In this document: in pieces, positions 1-8,544 of the stretch
Numbering within the stretch: the stretch's first letter is position 1
Layout of the letters: each line of letters begins with the position of its first letter
NCBI GenBank assembly: GCA_002408085.1
Contig: DHQL01000007.1
Span: forward strand, 1 to 64,000
Direction of reading: 5' to 3'
Source: Spirochaeta sp. UBA5339
Lineage (GTDB): Bacteria > Spirochaetota > Spirochaetia > DSM-2461
DNA length: 64,000 bases
Program-made: the position numbers and the translations under genes
Notes under the pieces: generated by a model
The model's input: the letters and a program-made list of their open reading frames with translations, nothing else
Databases searched by the model: none
Told to the model about the DNA's origin: nothing

Positions 1-2
1 CA

Positions 3-461
3 CTATGTTATTAATCCGTACCGTTCATTTCCTACTGCCCATTTAAAAAGAAAATTTGCGCCTGATCCACCTTTTATATCAGATTCAGAAATTACGATTT
101 CAACGGTTTCCAATGGATTTAAATAAGTCGGATTTTGAAGATAGCTTTTAACAAGATTACCATCAGTGTCAAAATAATCTACTGATAAGAGATATGCTTT
201 ATCATCTTTTGAAACATTTCTGATACTTACTGTTGAAGTTAAATAAAAGGGTTTATTATCTTTTATAAAATAAATATGTGAATACAGAGGTAGATAGGTC
301 ATTCCCTGCGCTAATACAGTAAATTCAATACTCTCCACACGTCGGTTTTTCCATGATGTTCTTGATACACTTGGGAAATTGGATTCTTGAGTGCAGGAAG
401 AAAAGATTAATACCACAAGAATTAAATTGATTTGGATGACTTTATTCCATTTTCTCATCAT
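3..461 (-). CDS. DUF3124-type lipoprotein
   Basis: Predicted exported lipoprotein of 152 residues. The N-terminus has a basic start, a hydrophobic stretch and a lipobox ending at Cys23 (VLIFSSC), so it should be acylated and held at a membrane. The body carries features I associate with the DUF3124 family: a 'YLPLYSHIY' block, 'STVSIRN', 'SVDYFDTDGNLV' and a C-terminal 'GGSGANFLF' motif. The family has no established function that I know of. The stop codon lies at positions 3-5, so the gene is complete. It faces away from the integrase remnants and has no operon partner visible. The assignment to the family is from memory of its motifs; the lipoprotein nature is directly visible. Confidence 0.75.
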   Translation of the reverse strand: MMRKWNKVIQINLILVVLIFSSCTQESNFPSVSRTSWKNRRVESIEFTVLAQGMTYLPLYSHIYFIKDNKPFYLTSTVSIRNVSKDDKAYLLSVDYFDTDGNLVKSYLQNPTYLNPLETVEIVISESDIKGGSGANFLFKWAVGNERYGLIT

Positions 462-825
462 ATAATTATCCTATTTGATTCATAAAGTATTTTTTTAAAA
501 GTTCCTTCTATATCAATATAGTAGTAAAATCACTCTGGGTAAATAGTATCAATGATTCTTATCGGTAATACAGGAAGCTCCTTGCAATTTCTTTATGATC
601 ACTTGATATTCTGTTATACTATATCCCCAAGAAGTCGTCTGGATATAATCAAATCATGGATATATGAAATATGGAGAGAATAAGTTATTGATTCTTAAAT
701 CCATAATGAGTGATGATTTTTATATGACTTAAGAGCTGGCACTACCCTACAAAATGAAGAAGCCAAACCAGCATCACTGGTATTGACGATATGTACTATC
801 AACTGATCCACACAGATCAGAAATA
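462..825. other. AT-rich intergenic stretch
   Basis: About 360 bases between the DUF3124 gene and the first integrase remnant. It is clearly more AT-rich than the rest of the window and has frequent stops in all frames. I see no convincing gene, tRNA or promoter pair in it. It probably contains the promoter of the leftward lipoprotein gene and eroded flank of the integrated element. Confidence 0.4.
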
Positions 826-1145
826 TCCGCCAGAACCAAAGTCAAATATGAAGCCGAAAGGATTGCCAAGGAAGAATATCAGCTCTCCATACAGGAAGCT
901 GAAAAAGTCATCTCCTTCGGTGAATACAGCAAAGACTTCTTTACCGACAAATGCAAGCTGACTTTAAGACGACATGCTTCCAACAAACCGATATCACCAG
1001 AGATTCTGAAAGCAAAAGAGGTCAGCTGCTGAATCATCTGCAACCTCAGTTTGGAACTCTGCCTCTGAATGAAATTACCCAGGTGATGTACGAAGACTGG
1101 TGGATGGGAAAGGTCATTCAGTTTTTCTCAGAACACTCCGCATAA
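826..1145 (+). pseudogene. Tyrosine integrase remnant (core-binding domain)
   Basis: Reading from position 835 gives TKVKYEAERIAKEEY..., then FGEYSKDFFTDKC, which resembles the arm/core-binding region of phage-type tyrosine recombinases. The frame has to change near 1015-1020 to continue into KRGQLLNHLQPQFG and LNEITQVMYEDW, the typical 'RGQL..HLLP.FG..PL.EIT...YEDW' block of the same family. After residue WW the similarity stops and no catalytic domain (RHRY residues) follows. It is therefore a truncated, frameshifted fragment, not a working gene; an ORF starting at 951 is only its second frame. The family call is an inference from motif similarity. Confidence 0.6.
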
Positions 1146-1252
1146 GAAATATTATGAAGTATGAGAACAGACTAGTTATGTTATATAAATGGGAAATGAT
1201 CTTCCTGATCAAGGTTTTATTGGATATGAAAATCATCCTGAGAAGAACTTAA

Positions 1253-1593
1253 TTAAGATTGAACCTCTGCAATCTTTGAGAATCTTTCAATTAATGTGGG
1301 AATCGTCTGTGTAATTGTATTCCAGACAATTTCGTTATCAACGACGTCATAGCCATGAATGAGTCTATCTCTCATTCCAGCCATTGCTTTCCACGGAATA
1401 TCAGCATATTTATCCCGAATATCATTTGGGAGTCTTTTACCGCTACCCCAATAACTTCAATATATCTGATAACAGCATACAGCGTTTTAGGATCAGATTG
1501 AAAATCGTTGAATGACATGCCCTGAATGAAATCTTGAGTCAGCTGCATAGAACGAGAAATATCATTCAATGAATCAGTGAAATTATATTTCAC
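1253..1593 (-). pseudogene. HepT-like HEPN protein, one-base frameshift
   Basis: Starts with GTG at 1593, overlapping the stop of the upstream MntA-like gene by 4 nt (GTGA). The zero frame encodes ...MSFNDFQSDPKTLYAVIRYIEVIG.. and then leaves the HEPN fold; stepping back one base at the T4 run at 1435-1438 (A4 on the coding strand) restores KRLPNDIRDKYADIPWKAM, then MRDRLIHGYDVVD and a stop at 1253-1255. RDRLIH fits the R-x4-6-H motif of HEPN RNases/AMPylation targets. With the shift the protein has about 113 residues, close to the family norm. As written it is broken by loss of one A; a sequencing indel is equally possible. The pair would form a type VII (HepT/MntA) toxin-antitoxin. Confidence 0.7.
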
Positions 1594-1883
1594 AGATATT
1601 CTACCTCTGCTAAAACGGTTTTACTGATGTTCGGTTTCAAAGATGTTTTAATGACAAGATCAACAGGAACGCCTAACTCTTCTTTTAAGTCATCTTCTAT
1701 TGAAATCAGCTGCAGCAAGTCCAGTTTAGACGGTCGAACCAGATCAATTAAAATGTCGACATCGCTGTTTTCATTCTGTTCGCCCCGAATATAGGAACCG
1801 AAGATTCCCATTTCAGATATTCCGGAGGCGAGGAGGGAAGGTTTCTTTTGTATCAGGACACTTTTTATCTGATCCAGGGTCAT
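1590..1883 (-). CDS. MntA-like minimal nucleotidyltransferase antitoxin
   Basis: Short nucleotidyltransferase-fold protein (97 residues from the preferred ATG at 1883). The signature is GIFGSYIRGEQNENSDVDIL: the GSY...DVD pattern provides the nucleotide-binding GS and the two metal-binding Asp. In characterised pairs this MNT protein AMPylates the HEPN partner HepT and neutralises it. The gene lies immediately upstream of, and overlaps by 4 nt, the HEPN gene on the same strand, the canonical order. The frame is open to 1937, which would add 18 residues, but MTLDQIKSVL is the normal family N-terminus. Because HepT is frameshifted, this antitoxin may be an orphan. Confidence 0.75.
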   Translation of the reverse strand: MTLDQIKSVLIQKKPSLLASGISEMGIFGSYIRGEQNENSDVDILIDLVRPSKLDLLQLISIEDDLKEELGVPVDLVIKTSLKPNISKTVLAEVEYL

Positions 1884-2051
1884 ACTATAAATATATCGGA
1901 AATCAATGAAAAATGGTAAAAGAGATTCTGATGCCAATACCGATGCCTTTATTATACAAGCCCGGTAGTTTTATATGGAAAACTTACTACATAAGTGCTT
2001 CTTATGCGGTACGATACAGTCATATACATACTGCATAAGGACTCTGTACAA

Positions 2052-2072
2052 GTTCAAGTCCTAGTGGGCCCA
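2052..2072 (+). other. tRNA 3'-end scar, possible attachment site
   Basis: The 21 bases contain the T-loop consensus GTTCAAGTCC followed by an acceptor-like GTGGGCCCA. This is what the last part of a tRNA gene looks like (T-loop, 3' T-stem CCTAG, acceptor strand TGGGCCC plus discriminator A). The 5' side does not pair: ACAAG upstream cannot form a T-stem with CCTAG, and no anticodon or D arm is present. The likeness breaks exactly at the T-loop, as expected for an attachment core copied from a tRNA by an integrase. Integrase remnants lie on both sides. Confidence 0.45.
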
Positions 2073-2180
2073 AAAATATCAAGAGAGAAGCTACTCTCTT
2101 AACTGTCTACAAAGCAAAGGTTTAGCATCCTGATGCTGACCGCAAAAACGGAGGCTTTCACTTCTAATCTTCAAAACTTA

Positions 2181-2203
2181 CCCGGAAACCTACTTTTTCC
2201 GGG
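2181..2203 (+). other. 8-bp hairpin in the leader of the integrase remnant
   Basis: CCCGGAAA (2181-2188) and TTTCCGGG (2196-2203) form a perfect 8-bp stem with a 7-nt loop. The stem sits 5 nt before the Shine-Dalgarno GGAGG of the following integrase remnant, so it could once have limited its translation or acted as a regulatory site. Confidence 0.4.
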
Positions 2204-2220
2204 AAATTGGAGGTTAAAGA

Positions 2221-2623
2221 ATGAGACGGTCTCCGTTTTCACTTTATAAGTATTCAACCAAATCTGCTGTTATCTGGTATGCCCGGTTTTATGATGAATC
2301 AGGAAAAGTGTATGCAACCAGATCCACAGGTATTCCCTGTACTGAAGACAGTCCTTATGTTCGTGCAAAGAGGATTGTGGAAAAGAAGCCATTATCCAGG
2401 AAGTATGTTGAGCTGAATGATTTTGGGAATCAAAGTGAGTTAAACTCTCAGGCAGAAGATCGAAAAAGAAATCCTTGATGCAGATTCCGGGAAAGTTTTT
2501 TCGTCTGCTGAGGTAAAAAAAACAAAGCCTCTAAATGAAAGTACTCTGGACAGAGCATTCCATTCAGGATCTTCTATGCGCTTTATAAAGGAAAACATAG
2601 AGAATTCAAACATTTCTCTTTAA
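2221..2623 (+). pseudogene. Tyrosine integrase remnant (N-terminal arm, deleted)
   Basis: Good start: GGAGG precedes ATG at 2221. The first frame gives RRSPFSLYKYS...VIWYARFYDESGKVYATRSTGI, the N-terminal arm-binding motif of a phage-type integrase. It runs out of frame at about 2455; the other frame continues from 2459 with KEILDADSGKVF and KPLNESTLDRAF and stops at 2621-2623. The central core-binding and catalytic parts are missing, so this is an internally deleted and frameshifted remnant. It may derive from the same integrase family as the fragment at 826-1145, since that fragment supplies a segment missing here. Confidence 0.6.
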
Positions 2624-2663
2624 CTGTATTTAATGATGTTTTACAGCAAAGTACAATGAATGC

Positions 2664-4709
2664 ATGAGGACTAAAAAAATCCAACTGAGAAAGCTGGCTG
2701 TTGTTACACTTGAGGATGAAGCAAAGCTGAGATATACCTCTGAGCTGAGAAATTTTTTCAGGGGGTATTTGGAAGTAGAAGGATATAATGTTAAACGTCC
2801 TCTTGAAAAAGCTATAGAAGGTGATTTAATCATTATCTCTTCTCCCATTGCCAATGACTTTGTTAAACCCTATCTGCCGGACAATGTTGAAATTATATAT
2901 CTGACCAGAACCTTCCTTCGAGACAGGCTGGAGGAACTTAAGCAGCTCCCGCAAGGTACCAGGGCTATGTTTGTCGATTATTGCCGGATCAGCTCTCTTG
3001 AGATTATTTCACTGTTATATGAAAAGGGGATTGGTAATGTTGAATTCTCTCCCGTATATCTGGATATGGAGTCTGATCAGATCCCGGATCTTGATATTGC
3101 TATCACAGCAGGGCTGCTCTCATATGTTCCAGCTCGTGCAAAGCGAGTCATTGACTTAGGCTGGACCGTAATCGACCTGTCCACACTGATGGAGATCGCA
3201 ACAAAGCTTCTTCTTTTTGATACAGAACTGGAAAGAAGGCTCTTTAACCACGCCTCCCGGATTCTTCCTATTGGCCAGGGACTGGTTTATGCCCTTCGTT
3301 CCGGATCGGAAATCAGAAATCAGTGGGACATTGTCCTCGAAGTTATCGATGATGGTGTAATGGTGATTGATAAAGAAGAGAGTCTCCTGCATGTCAATGA
3401 GAATATGAAACGCATCCTCTCCCTGGGGTCTGGAGATTCATACCGGGCTGCCATGAATGATGTGATTCCTTACGATGAGCTCAATGCAGTTCTCAAAGAA
3501 TCAGAACAACTGGAAAATGAACTGATTAAACTGTCCGGTATTGAGAAAAGCATCCTGGTTACAAAGCGGCGGATTAAAGCTGCGGGGTTCATTTACGGCT
3601 TTATCATAATTATTAAGGATGTAACCGAGATCGAGAAGCTTGAGAATCAATTGAGAAAGCGGTTGAGTGATCGCGGGCATATTGCCCGATACAATTTCAA
3701 AGATATCATCGGTGAAAGTAAAAGTATTACACAAACAATTAAACAGGCAAAGAAGCTGGCAAAGATAGATGCGAACATCTTGATAACAGGAGAGAGTGGA
3801 ACAGGTAAAGAACTGTTTACTCAATCTATACACAATGCCTCGAATAGGGCGAGAGGACCATTTATTGCCATAAACTGTGCCTCTCTGGTTCGTGATCTTT
3901 TAGAGAGCGAGCTTTTCGGTTATGAAGAGGGTGCCTTTACAAATGCGCGAAAAGGCGGAAAGAAGGGTCTGTTCGAACTGGCTCATAATGGAACAATCTT
4001 TCTGGATGAGATCGGTGAGATTCCGGCCGATATCCAGGCAAAGCTTCTTCGATTCCTCCAGGAGAAGGAGGTGATGCGGATCGGCGGGACAACAACAATC
4101 CCTGTTGATGTCAGAGTCATTGCAGCTACAAACCGCAACCTTCATCAGTTGATGCAAGAAGGCCTCTTCAGAAAGGATTTGTTTTACCGGATTAGTGTCT
4201 TTTCTCTCCACATTCCGCCATTGTCTCAAAGGAAACAGGACATAGCTGTTTTAATCGACTATATGCTGAAGTTGAGGAAAACCCCGAAACGGCTCTCACC
4301 TGATCTTCTTGCTTTTTTACAAGAGTGGCCTTGGGAAGGGAATATCCGGGAATTGACCAACTGTGTTGAATACATGAGTTATATGGGTGGAGACTCTCTT
4401 CTCCTGGATGATCTACCACCAACGTTCACGGCTTATACGGGAAATGAAAACTGTATTCATGACAAAGCTGAGCCCTTTCATGACCTGAGTGGTCAGGGAA
4501 AAGAGACTGCGAAAAGGATATTGGAGATCCTGAACAGAAAAAACATGGGACGGCGCAGTTTGCACCAGAATCTGGTATCGGAAGGCTATTCAGTGTCGGA
4601 ATATGAAGTCCGTCAGATCCTGGAGACACTCCGTAGCAGCGGCCTTATCTCCACCGGTGCCGGGAGGAGCGGGACTTCCTTGACAGTAAAAGGGAAAGGG
4701 CTGACCTGA
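2664..4709 (+). CDS. Sigma-54-dependent transcriptional activator
   Basis: Enhancer-binding protein of 681 residues. Residues about 1-200 form a sensory region of unknown fold class (alternating hydrophobic strands). A PAS-like segment follows (about 218-325, WDIVLEVIDDGVMVIDKEESLLHVN). The AAA+ domain (about 345-590) has Walker A GESGTGKE, Walker B GTIFLDEIGE and a sensor region VRVIAATNRNL. The sigma-54 contact loop reads GAFTNA instead of GAFTGA. The C-terminus has no Fis-type helix-turn-helix that I can recognise; instead 'LHQNLVSEGYSVSEYEVRQIL' looks like a winged-helix segment. ATG 2664 lacks a clear Shine-Dalgarno, but an in-frame stop lies 30 nt upstream. It lies directly upstream of a sigma-54 promoter and a peptide/amide-catabolism operon that it probably controls. 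Confidence 0.85.
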   Translation: MRTKKIQLRKLAVVTLEDEAKLRYTSELRNFFRGYLEVEGYNVKRPLEKAIEGDLIIISSPIANDFVKPYLPDNVEIIYLTRTFLRDRLEELKQLPQGTRAMFVDYCRISSLEIISLLYEKGIGNVEFSPVYLDMESDQIPDLDIAITAGLLSYVPARAKRVIDLGWTVIDLSTLMEIATKLLLFDTELERRLFNHASRILPIGQGLVYALRSGSEIRNQWDIVLEVIDDGVMVIDKEESLLHVNENMKRILSLGSGDSYRAAMNDVIPYDELNAVLKESEQLENELIKLSGIEKSILVTKRRIKAAGFIYGFIIIIKDVTEIEKLENQLRKRLSDRGHIARYNFKDIIGESKSITQTIKQAKKLAKIDANILITGESGTGKELFTQSIHNASNRARGPFIAINCASLVRDLLESELFGYEEGAFTNARKGGKKGLFELAHNGTIFLDEIGEIPADIQAKLLRFLQEKEVMRIGGTTTIPVDVRVIAATNRNLHQLMQEGLFRKDLFYRISVFSLHIPPLSQRKQDIAVLIDYMLKLRKTPKRLSPDLLAFLQEWPWEGNIRELTNCVEYMSYMGGDSLLLDDLPPTFTAYTGNENCIHDKAEPFHDLSGQGKETAKRILEILNRKNMGRRSLHQNLVSEGYSVSEYEVRQILETLRSSGLISTGAGRSGTSLTVKGKGLT

Positions 4710-4712
4710 TTG

Positions 4713-4752
4713 TTTGCGGGATGATTGCAGGCTTTTTTGATCATCCCGCAAA
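4713..4752 (+). terminator. Hairpin terminator after the sigma-54 activator
   Basis: A 13-bp perfect stem (arms at 4713-4725 and 4740-4752, TTTGCGGGATGAT and complement) with a 14-nt loop begins 3 nt after the activator's stop. There is no U-tract after the stem, so it may terminate weakly or only protect the 3' end. It separates the regulator from the operon promoter. Confidence 0.6.
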
Positions 4753-4823
4753 AACCCATAAAGTCCCGTTAAAATTCATCATCCTTTTTTCCATCAATAT
4801 AATCGGCAGACAATATACCTCAA

Positions 4824-4834
4824 GGTAAATTACC
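4824..4834. promoter_or_regulatory. Candidate activator-binding palindrome
   Basis: GGTAA-A-TTACC is a perfect 5-bp inverted repeat around one base, about 57 bp upstream of the sigma-54 -24 element. The position is where enhancer-binding proteins usually bind. It is a candidate site only. Confidence 0.3.
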
Positions 4835-4890
4835 CCACCTTTTAGCCGCCGGTATTTTCATAAATGTAACAATCAAATGATTCCTCAATT

Positions 4891-4906
4891 TGGCATGCTT
4901 AATGCA
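4891..4906 (+). promoter_or_regulatory. Sigma-54 (-24/-12) promoter of the peptide operon
   Basis: TGGCATGCTTAATGCA matches the consensus TGGCACG-N4-TTGCA at 14 of 16 positions including N, with the invariant GG and GC exactly ten bases apart. Transcription should start near 4918, about 60 nt before the first ATG (4978). It lies between a sigma-54 activator gene and the operon, which supports the call. Confidence 0.8.
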
Positions 4907-4977
4907 TTTATTGCAGCAGAAATATATATCTGAATAGACAAGATGATGTTCTGCACCATCGCTATGAAGGAGTCATA

Positions 4978-5973
4978 ATGCAAAGCAGTCTGAACTTAAA
5001 GCTCAGCGACAGCCGTGTTTCCGAAGATGGAAAACGGGAAGAGGGGTTTCTGAATATAGGATTGAAGCCGGATGGCAGCTGGGTTCGAATTCCAGTGATT
5101 ATCATCCGCGGTCAGGAAGATGGACCAACACTACTGGTTGATGCCTGTACCCATGGAGATGAATTTGAAGGAACAGAAGCCATTATTGATGTTGCTGATC
5201 AATTATTGGGGATGGATTTCAAAGGAACTCTTCTGGCTGTTCCTGTTTTAAACCTGGATGCCTATGCGGCTCAGAGCCGTATCTCTTCTATCGATTCAGC
5301 AAACCTGAACCGGGTCTTCCCCGGAGCCCCCGATAAGTATATCACCCAGCGAATTGCTTACAGCTATTTAAACGATCTGATTGCTCAGGCTGATTATGGA
5401 ATTTCATTTCATGGGGGAGGTGATGTTCTGTACCTTGAGCCTATCGTTGGATACCAGCCGGTAGAGGATGAAAACAAGAAACTTGTCCGTGAAATGGCTA
5501 AGGTCTTTGGAACAGAATATATCTGGCGCATGCAGAATCTACCTTTTGATGGAGTTTCCATTATAGAAGCCAGAAAACGGGGTATCCCCATGATTCTCCC
5601 GGAGGTTGGCTCCCACTGTGCGCGTTTTTATGACAGAGAAAAAAATGTTGCAATCTGCAGTGACGGCATTCTCAACGTTATGAAGTTTCTTGGCATGCTC
5701 AATGGTGATGCTCCGGCAGTCGAGAAACAGATGGACACTGAATTGCACTATATCCATACAGACACTGGAGGTATTCATGTACCTCTGAAAAAACCTGGAG
5801 TAATGGTGCAGAAAGGAGAGATTCTCGCAGAAATCAAAGACTTTTTTGGCCATCATCTGGCGGACATTATTGCCCCCTTTGACGGCGTTGTAATCGGTTA
5901 CTGGAGTATTAGTGTCATTAACCCTGGAGACTGGTCCTACCTGTTCTCCAAGGTTCTTGATGATGATTTCTAG
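4978..5973 (+). CDS. AstE/AspA-type metallo-deacylase
   Basis: Succinylglutamate desuccinylase/aspartoacylase family enzyme, 331 residues, of the M14-like zinc carboxypeptidase fold. Zinc ligands are visible: HGDEFEG (His and Glu) near residue 60 and FHGGG near residue 141. The substrate-side NLNRVFPG motif is at about residue 110. The C-terminal third is a beta-rich domain. Such enzymes cleave N-acyl groups from amino acids (N-acetyl-aspartate, N-succinyl-glutamate, N-acetyl-diaminobutyrate). It is the first gene after the sigma-54 promoter and is preceded by AAGGAG. With the M20 enzyme downstream it suggests that the imported substrate is an N-acyl amino acid or small peptide conjugate; the exact substrate cannot be read from sequence. 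Confidence 0.85.
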   Translation: MQSSLNLKLSDSRVSEDGKREEGFLNIGLKPDGSWVRIPVIIIRGQEDGPTLLVDACTHGDEFEGTEAIIDVADQLLGMDFKGTLLAVPVLNLDAYAAQSRISSIDSANLNRVFPGAPDKYITQRIAYSYLNDLIAQADYGISFHGGGDVLYLEPIVGYQPVEDENKKLVREMAKVFGTEYIWRMQNLPFDGVSIIEARKRGIPMILPEVGSHCARFYDREKNVAICSDGILNVMKFLGMLNGDAPAVEKQMDTELHYIHTDTGGIHVPLKKPGVMVQKGEILAEIKDFFGHHLADIIAPFDGVVIGYWSISVINPGDWSYLFSKVLDDDF

Positions 5974-6016
5974 TAAATGTTCTTAAACGGTTCTATTATT
6001 TTTTAAGGAGAAATAA

Positions 6017-7552
6017 ATGAATTTTAAAAGGCTATTAAAAGTTCTTCTGCCCCTGATTGCTCTTCTGATTCTGGCAGGCTGTCAGAAAAAGAGTGTTGAG
6101 AGTACAACTGCACCAGTCGAAGTAACCAAAGATGTTCTCGTGATTGATCTGGTCAGTGAGCCCACCACCCTGGACCCCCACCTGCAGTGGAATCCCAGCA
6201 GCTTCTATGTGTATAGAAATATTTTTGACAATCTGCTATCCCGTAATACTGATGGTGATATTATTCCAAAAGTAGCAGAGTCCTGGGATTATGTTAGTGA
6301 AACGGTTGTTGATCTGAAGATAAGAGATGATATTAAGTTTCAGGATGGAACTCCCCTTACTGTCGGAGATGTTGTTTACTCTGTTCATAGAATCCTCGAC
6401 CCTGAATTGAAGAGTCCCCAGGCAGGTCAGTTTAATGCCATTTCGAATGTAGAAGCTATAGATGACAGCACCGTTCGGTTGACCACTGCGAAACCTTATC
6501 CTGTTCTTTTAGCCCAGCTGGTTAAGCTGAGTATTGTTCCTGAGGCCTATGTTGAGAAAGTTGGTTACGAAGAGTTTAATAAAAACCCCGTAGGCAGCGG
6601 ACCTTACAAATTTGTTTCCTGGGAAAAGGGAATCAAGGTCGTTGTAGAAGCGAATGAGAATTACTGGGGTGGTACACCTCCCTTTAAAACAGTTGAGTTT
6701 CTTGCAGTTCCTGAGAAGTCTACACGTCTGGCGAACCTGAAAACAGGTAAGAGTGACTTGATCACAAGCCTGGATGAAGACCTGGCAACAGAGGTCGAAA
6801 ACGATTCAAAAATCAAGGTTCTTTCCGTTCCTACCGAAAGAATTGCCTACTTCCGTATCAATACACTTTACGGACCTACTGCGGACATTAAGGTAAGACA
6901 GGCTATCGCTTATGGTATCGATAAAAAGATGATTGTTGAGGGACTGAAAGGCGGATACTCCAAGGTTGCCAACGTTATGGTCGGCCAGACCTCATTCGGG
7001 TACGATCCGTCATTCGAAGGCTATCCCTTTGATCCTGAAAAAGCAAAGGCCCTTGTTCTGGAGTCCGGTATCGGCAGTACAGAGATTGAGCTCCTGACAG
7101 CTCCTTCTGTTTTTGACCAGAGAGTAGTAGCCGCTATTCAGCAGATGCTGAGTGACATTGGTCTGAAAGTAAAGATTGTAGGTATGGATATGTCTACATT
7201 CCTGCAGCATATGCAGTCCGATGACAGCAAAGATATGACCAGCTTTGGTCGGTGGTCCGGCGGTGTTCAGGATGCGGATGGAATCATGTACGCAATGCTG
7301 CACTCAGGCAGCCAGTGGGCTAATATCAAGAGTGAGAAACTGGATAATGCTCTGGATGGAGCGCGGACTTCTCTGGATTCCGATGTGCGTATGGAATTTT
7401 ACAGCGAGGCACACCAGGTTGTTCAGGATGAAATTCCTGTAATACCCCTTTATGAGGTAGGTAGTATCTACGGAGCAGCCAAGGAGCTTCAGTGGAAGCC
7501 AATGGCCGATGAAAGTCTGTTTATTATGGACATGAAATGGGGTAACTCCTGA
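6017..7552 (+). CDS. Peptide-type ABC transporter binding lipoprotein (SBP family 5)
   Basis: Substrate-binding protein of 511 residues for the DppBCDF-like permease encoded next to it. The lipobox LILAGC gives a Cys22 lipoprotein. Typical family 5 features are 'EPTTLDPHLQWNP', 'PKVAESWDYVSE', 'IRDDIKFQDGTPLTVGDV', 'PVGSGPYKF' and 'VRQAIAYGIDKK'. Family members bind di- and oligopeptides, nickel or glycosides; the flanking deacylase and amidohydrolase favour a peptide or acyl-amino-acid ligand. AAGGAG precedes the ATG. Confidence 0.9.
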   Translation: MNFKRLLKVLLPLIALLILAGCQKKSVESTTAPVEVTKDVLVIDLVSEPTTLDPHLQWNPSSFYVYRNIFDNLLSRNTDGDIIPKVAESWDYVSETVVDLKIRDDIKFQDGTPLTVGDVVYSVHRILDPELKSPQAGQFNAISNVEAIDDSTVRLTTAKPYPVLLAQLVKLSIVPEAYVEKVGYEEFNKNPVGSGPYKFVSWEKGIKVVVEANENYWGGTPPFKTVEFLAVPEKSTRLANLKTGKSDLITSLDEDLATEVENDSKIKVLSVPTERIAYFRINTLYGPTADIKVRQAIAYGIDKKMIVEGLKGGYSKVANVMVGQTSFGYDPSFEGYPFDPEKAKALVLESGIGSTEIELLTAPSVFDQRVVAAIQQMLSDIGLKVKIVGMDMSTFLQHMQSDDSKDMTSFGRWSGGVQDADGIMYAMLHSGSQWANIKSEKLDNALDGARTSLDSDVRMEFYSEAHQVVQDEIPVIPLYEVGSIYGAAKELQWKPMADESLFIMDMKWGNS

Positions 7553-7564
7553 TATTCTGAAGAG

Positions 7565-7580
7565 AGCCGTCCGAGCGGCT
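7565..7580 (+). other. Intercistronic hairpin
   Basis: AGCCG and CGGCT form a 5-bp stem with a 6-nt loop in the 62-nt gap between the binding-protein gene and the first permease gene. Hairpins at this place often stabilise the binding-protein mRNA relative to the permease genes. Confidence 0.35.
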
Positions 7581-7614
7581 GCCCGGATGGTTCAACACTC
7601 CCAGAGGAACAATA

Positions 7615-8544
7615 ATGGTACAATTCTTAGTCAAACGAATATTTCAAACCCTTGTGGCTTTATGGGGTGTTATCACCCTTGTTTTTATTATCCTTCATTT
7701 CGCAGGGGATCCGACTCTGCTCATGCTGCCTGAAAGTGCAACGGCTGAAGATGTCGCACGGCTTCGTTCCCAGCTTGGTTTTGATAGACCATTAATTGTT
7801 CAGTATTTGAGTTATATGGGGCAGCTGCTCCGCTTTGATCTGGGCACTTCCTATATACAGAATCTGCCAGTCTCAGAGATCATAGCCTCAAGGATACCTT
7901 ATACCTTAACCCTTGCGTTTGCGGCACTGCTTGTTGCCATCGGGATTGGTGTTCCTGTGGGAATCATAGTGGGACTGAACCACGGAAAGATGATTGAAAA
8001 AATCCTGATGCCGATTGTACTGATTGGTCAGAGTATGCCGACATTCTGGTCGGGTATCCTGCTAATTATGCTTTTTTCGATACGGTGGGGAGTACTTCCA
8101 TCATCCGGAGCAGATGGGGCAGGAGCTGTAATTCTGCCGGCTGTAAGCCTGGGAGCTCTGTCCATGGCAACATTTGCCAGAATACTGAGAACAAGTATTA
8201 TTGAAGAGATGGACAAGCCCTATGTCCGGGCTGCCCGGGCGAAAGGAATCTCCTTTGGTAAGGTTTTTTTTAGACATGTCTTCAGGAATTCCTCTATTCC
8301 ATTAATTACAATTGCTGCCATTGAACTGGCGACACTTCTTGCCGGAGCAGTTATTGTCGAGACAGTTTTCGCTTGGCCCGGTTTGGGACAGTTGGCTGTT
8401 CAAGCCATTAACAGCAGGGATTTTTCTGTTGTTCAGGCTGTTGTTCTGCTGGGCTCTTTTGTCTATATCATCCTCAATCTGATTGCCGATTTGCTATACA
8501 GCATTGTGGATCCAAGAATAAAAATTCAGGAAAAAACGTCATGA
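7615..8544 (+). CDS. Peptide ABC transporter permease, DppB type
   Basis: Inner-membrane permease of 309 residues with six predicted membrane segments. It opens with the family N-terminus (FLVKRIFQTLVALWGVITLVFI), has the periplasmic 'RLRSQLGFDRPLIVQYLSYM' stretch and the cytoplasmic EAA loop 'YVRAARAKGISFGKVFFRH' that contacts the ATPase. The stop overlaps the next permease gene by 4 nt (ATGA), so translation is coupled. Confidence 0.92.
   Translation: MVQFLVKRIFQTLVALWGVITLVFIILHFAGDPTLLMLPESATAEDVARLRSQLGFDRPLIVQYLSYMGQLLRFDLGTSYIQNLPVSEIIASRIPYTLTLAFAALLVAIGIGVPVGIIVGLNHGKMIEKILMPIVLIGQSMPTFWSGILLIMLFSIRWGVLPSSGADGAGAVILPAVSLGALSMATFARILRTSIIEEMDKPYVRAARAKGISFGKVFFRHVFRNSSIPLITIAAIELATLLAGAVIVETVFAWPGLGQLAVQAINSRDFSVVQAVVLLGSFVYIILNLIADLLYSIVDPRIKIQEKTS

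Noticed and set aside
951..1145. Separate small protein-coding gene
   Set aside because: It is the second frame of the integrase remnant; the first half of the similarity is in another frame and no ribosome site precedes the ATG.
2041..2075. An intact tRNA gene
   Set aside because: Only the T-loop and 3' side fit; the 5' T-stem does not pair and no anticodon or D arm is upstream.
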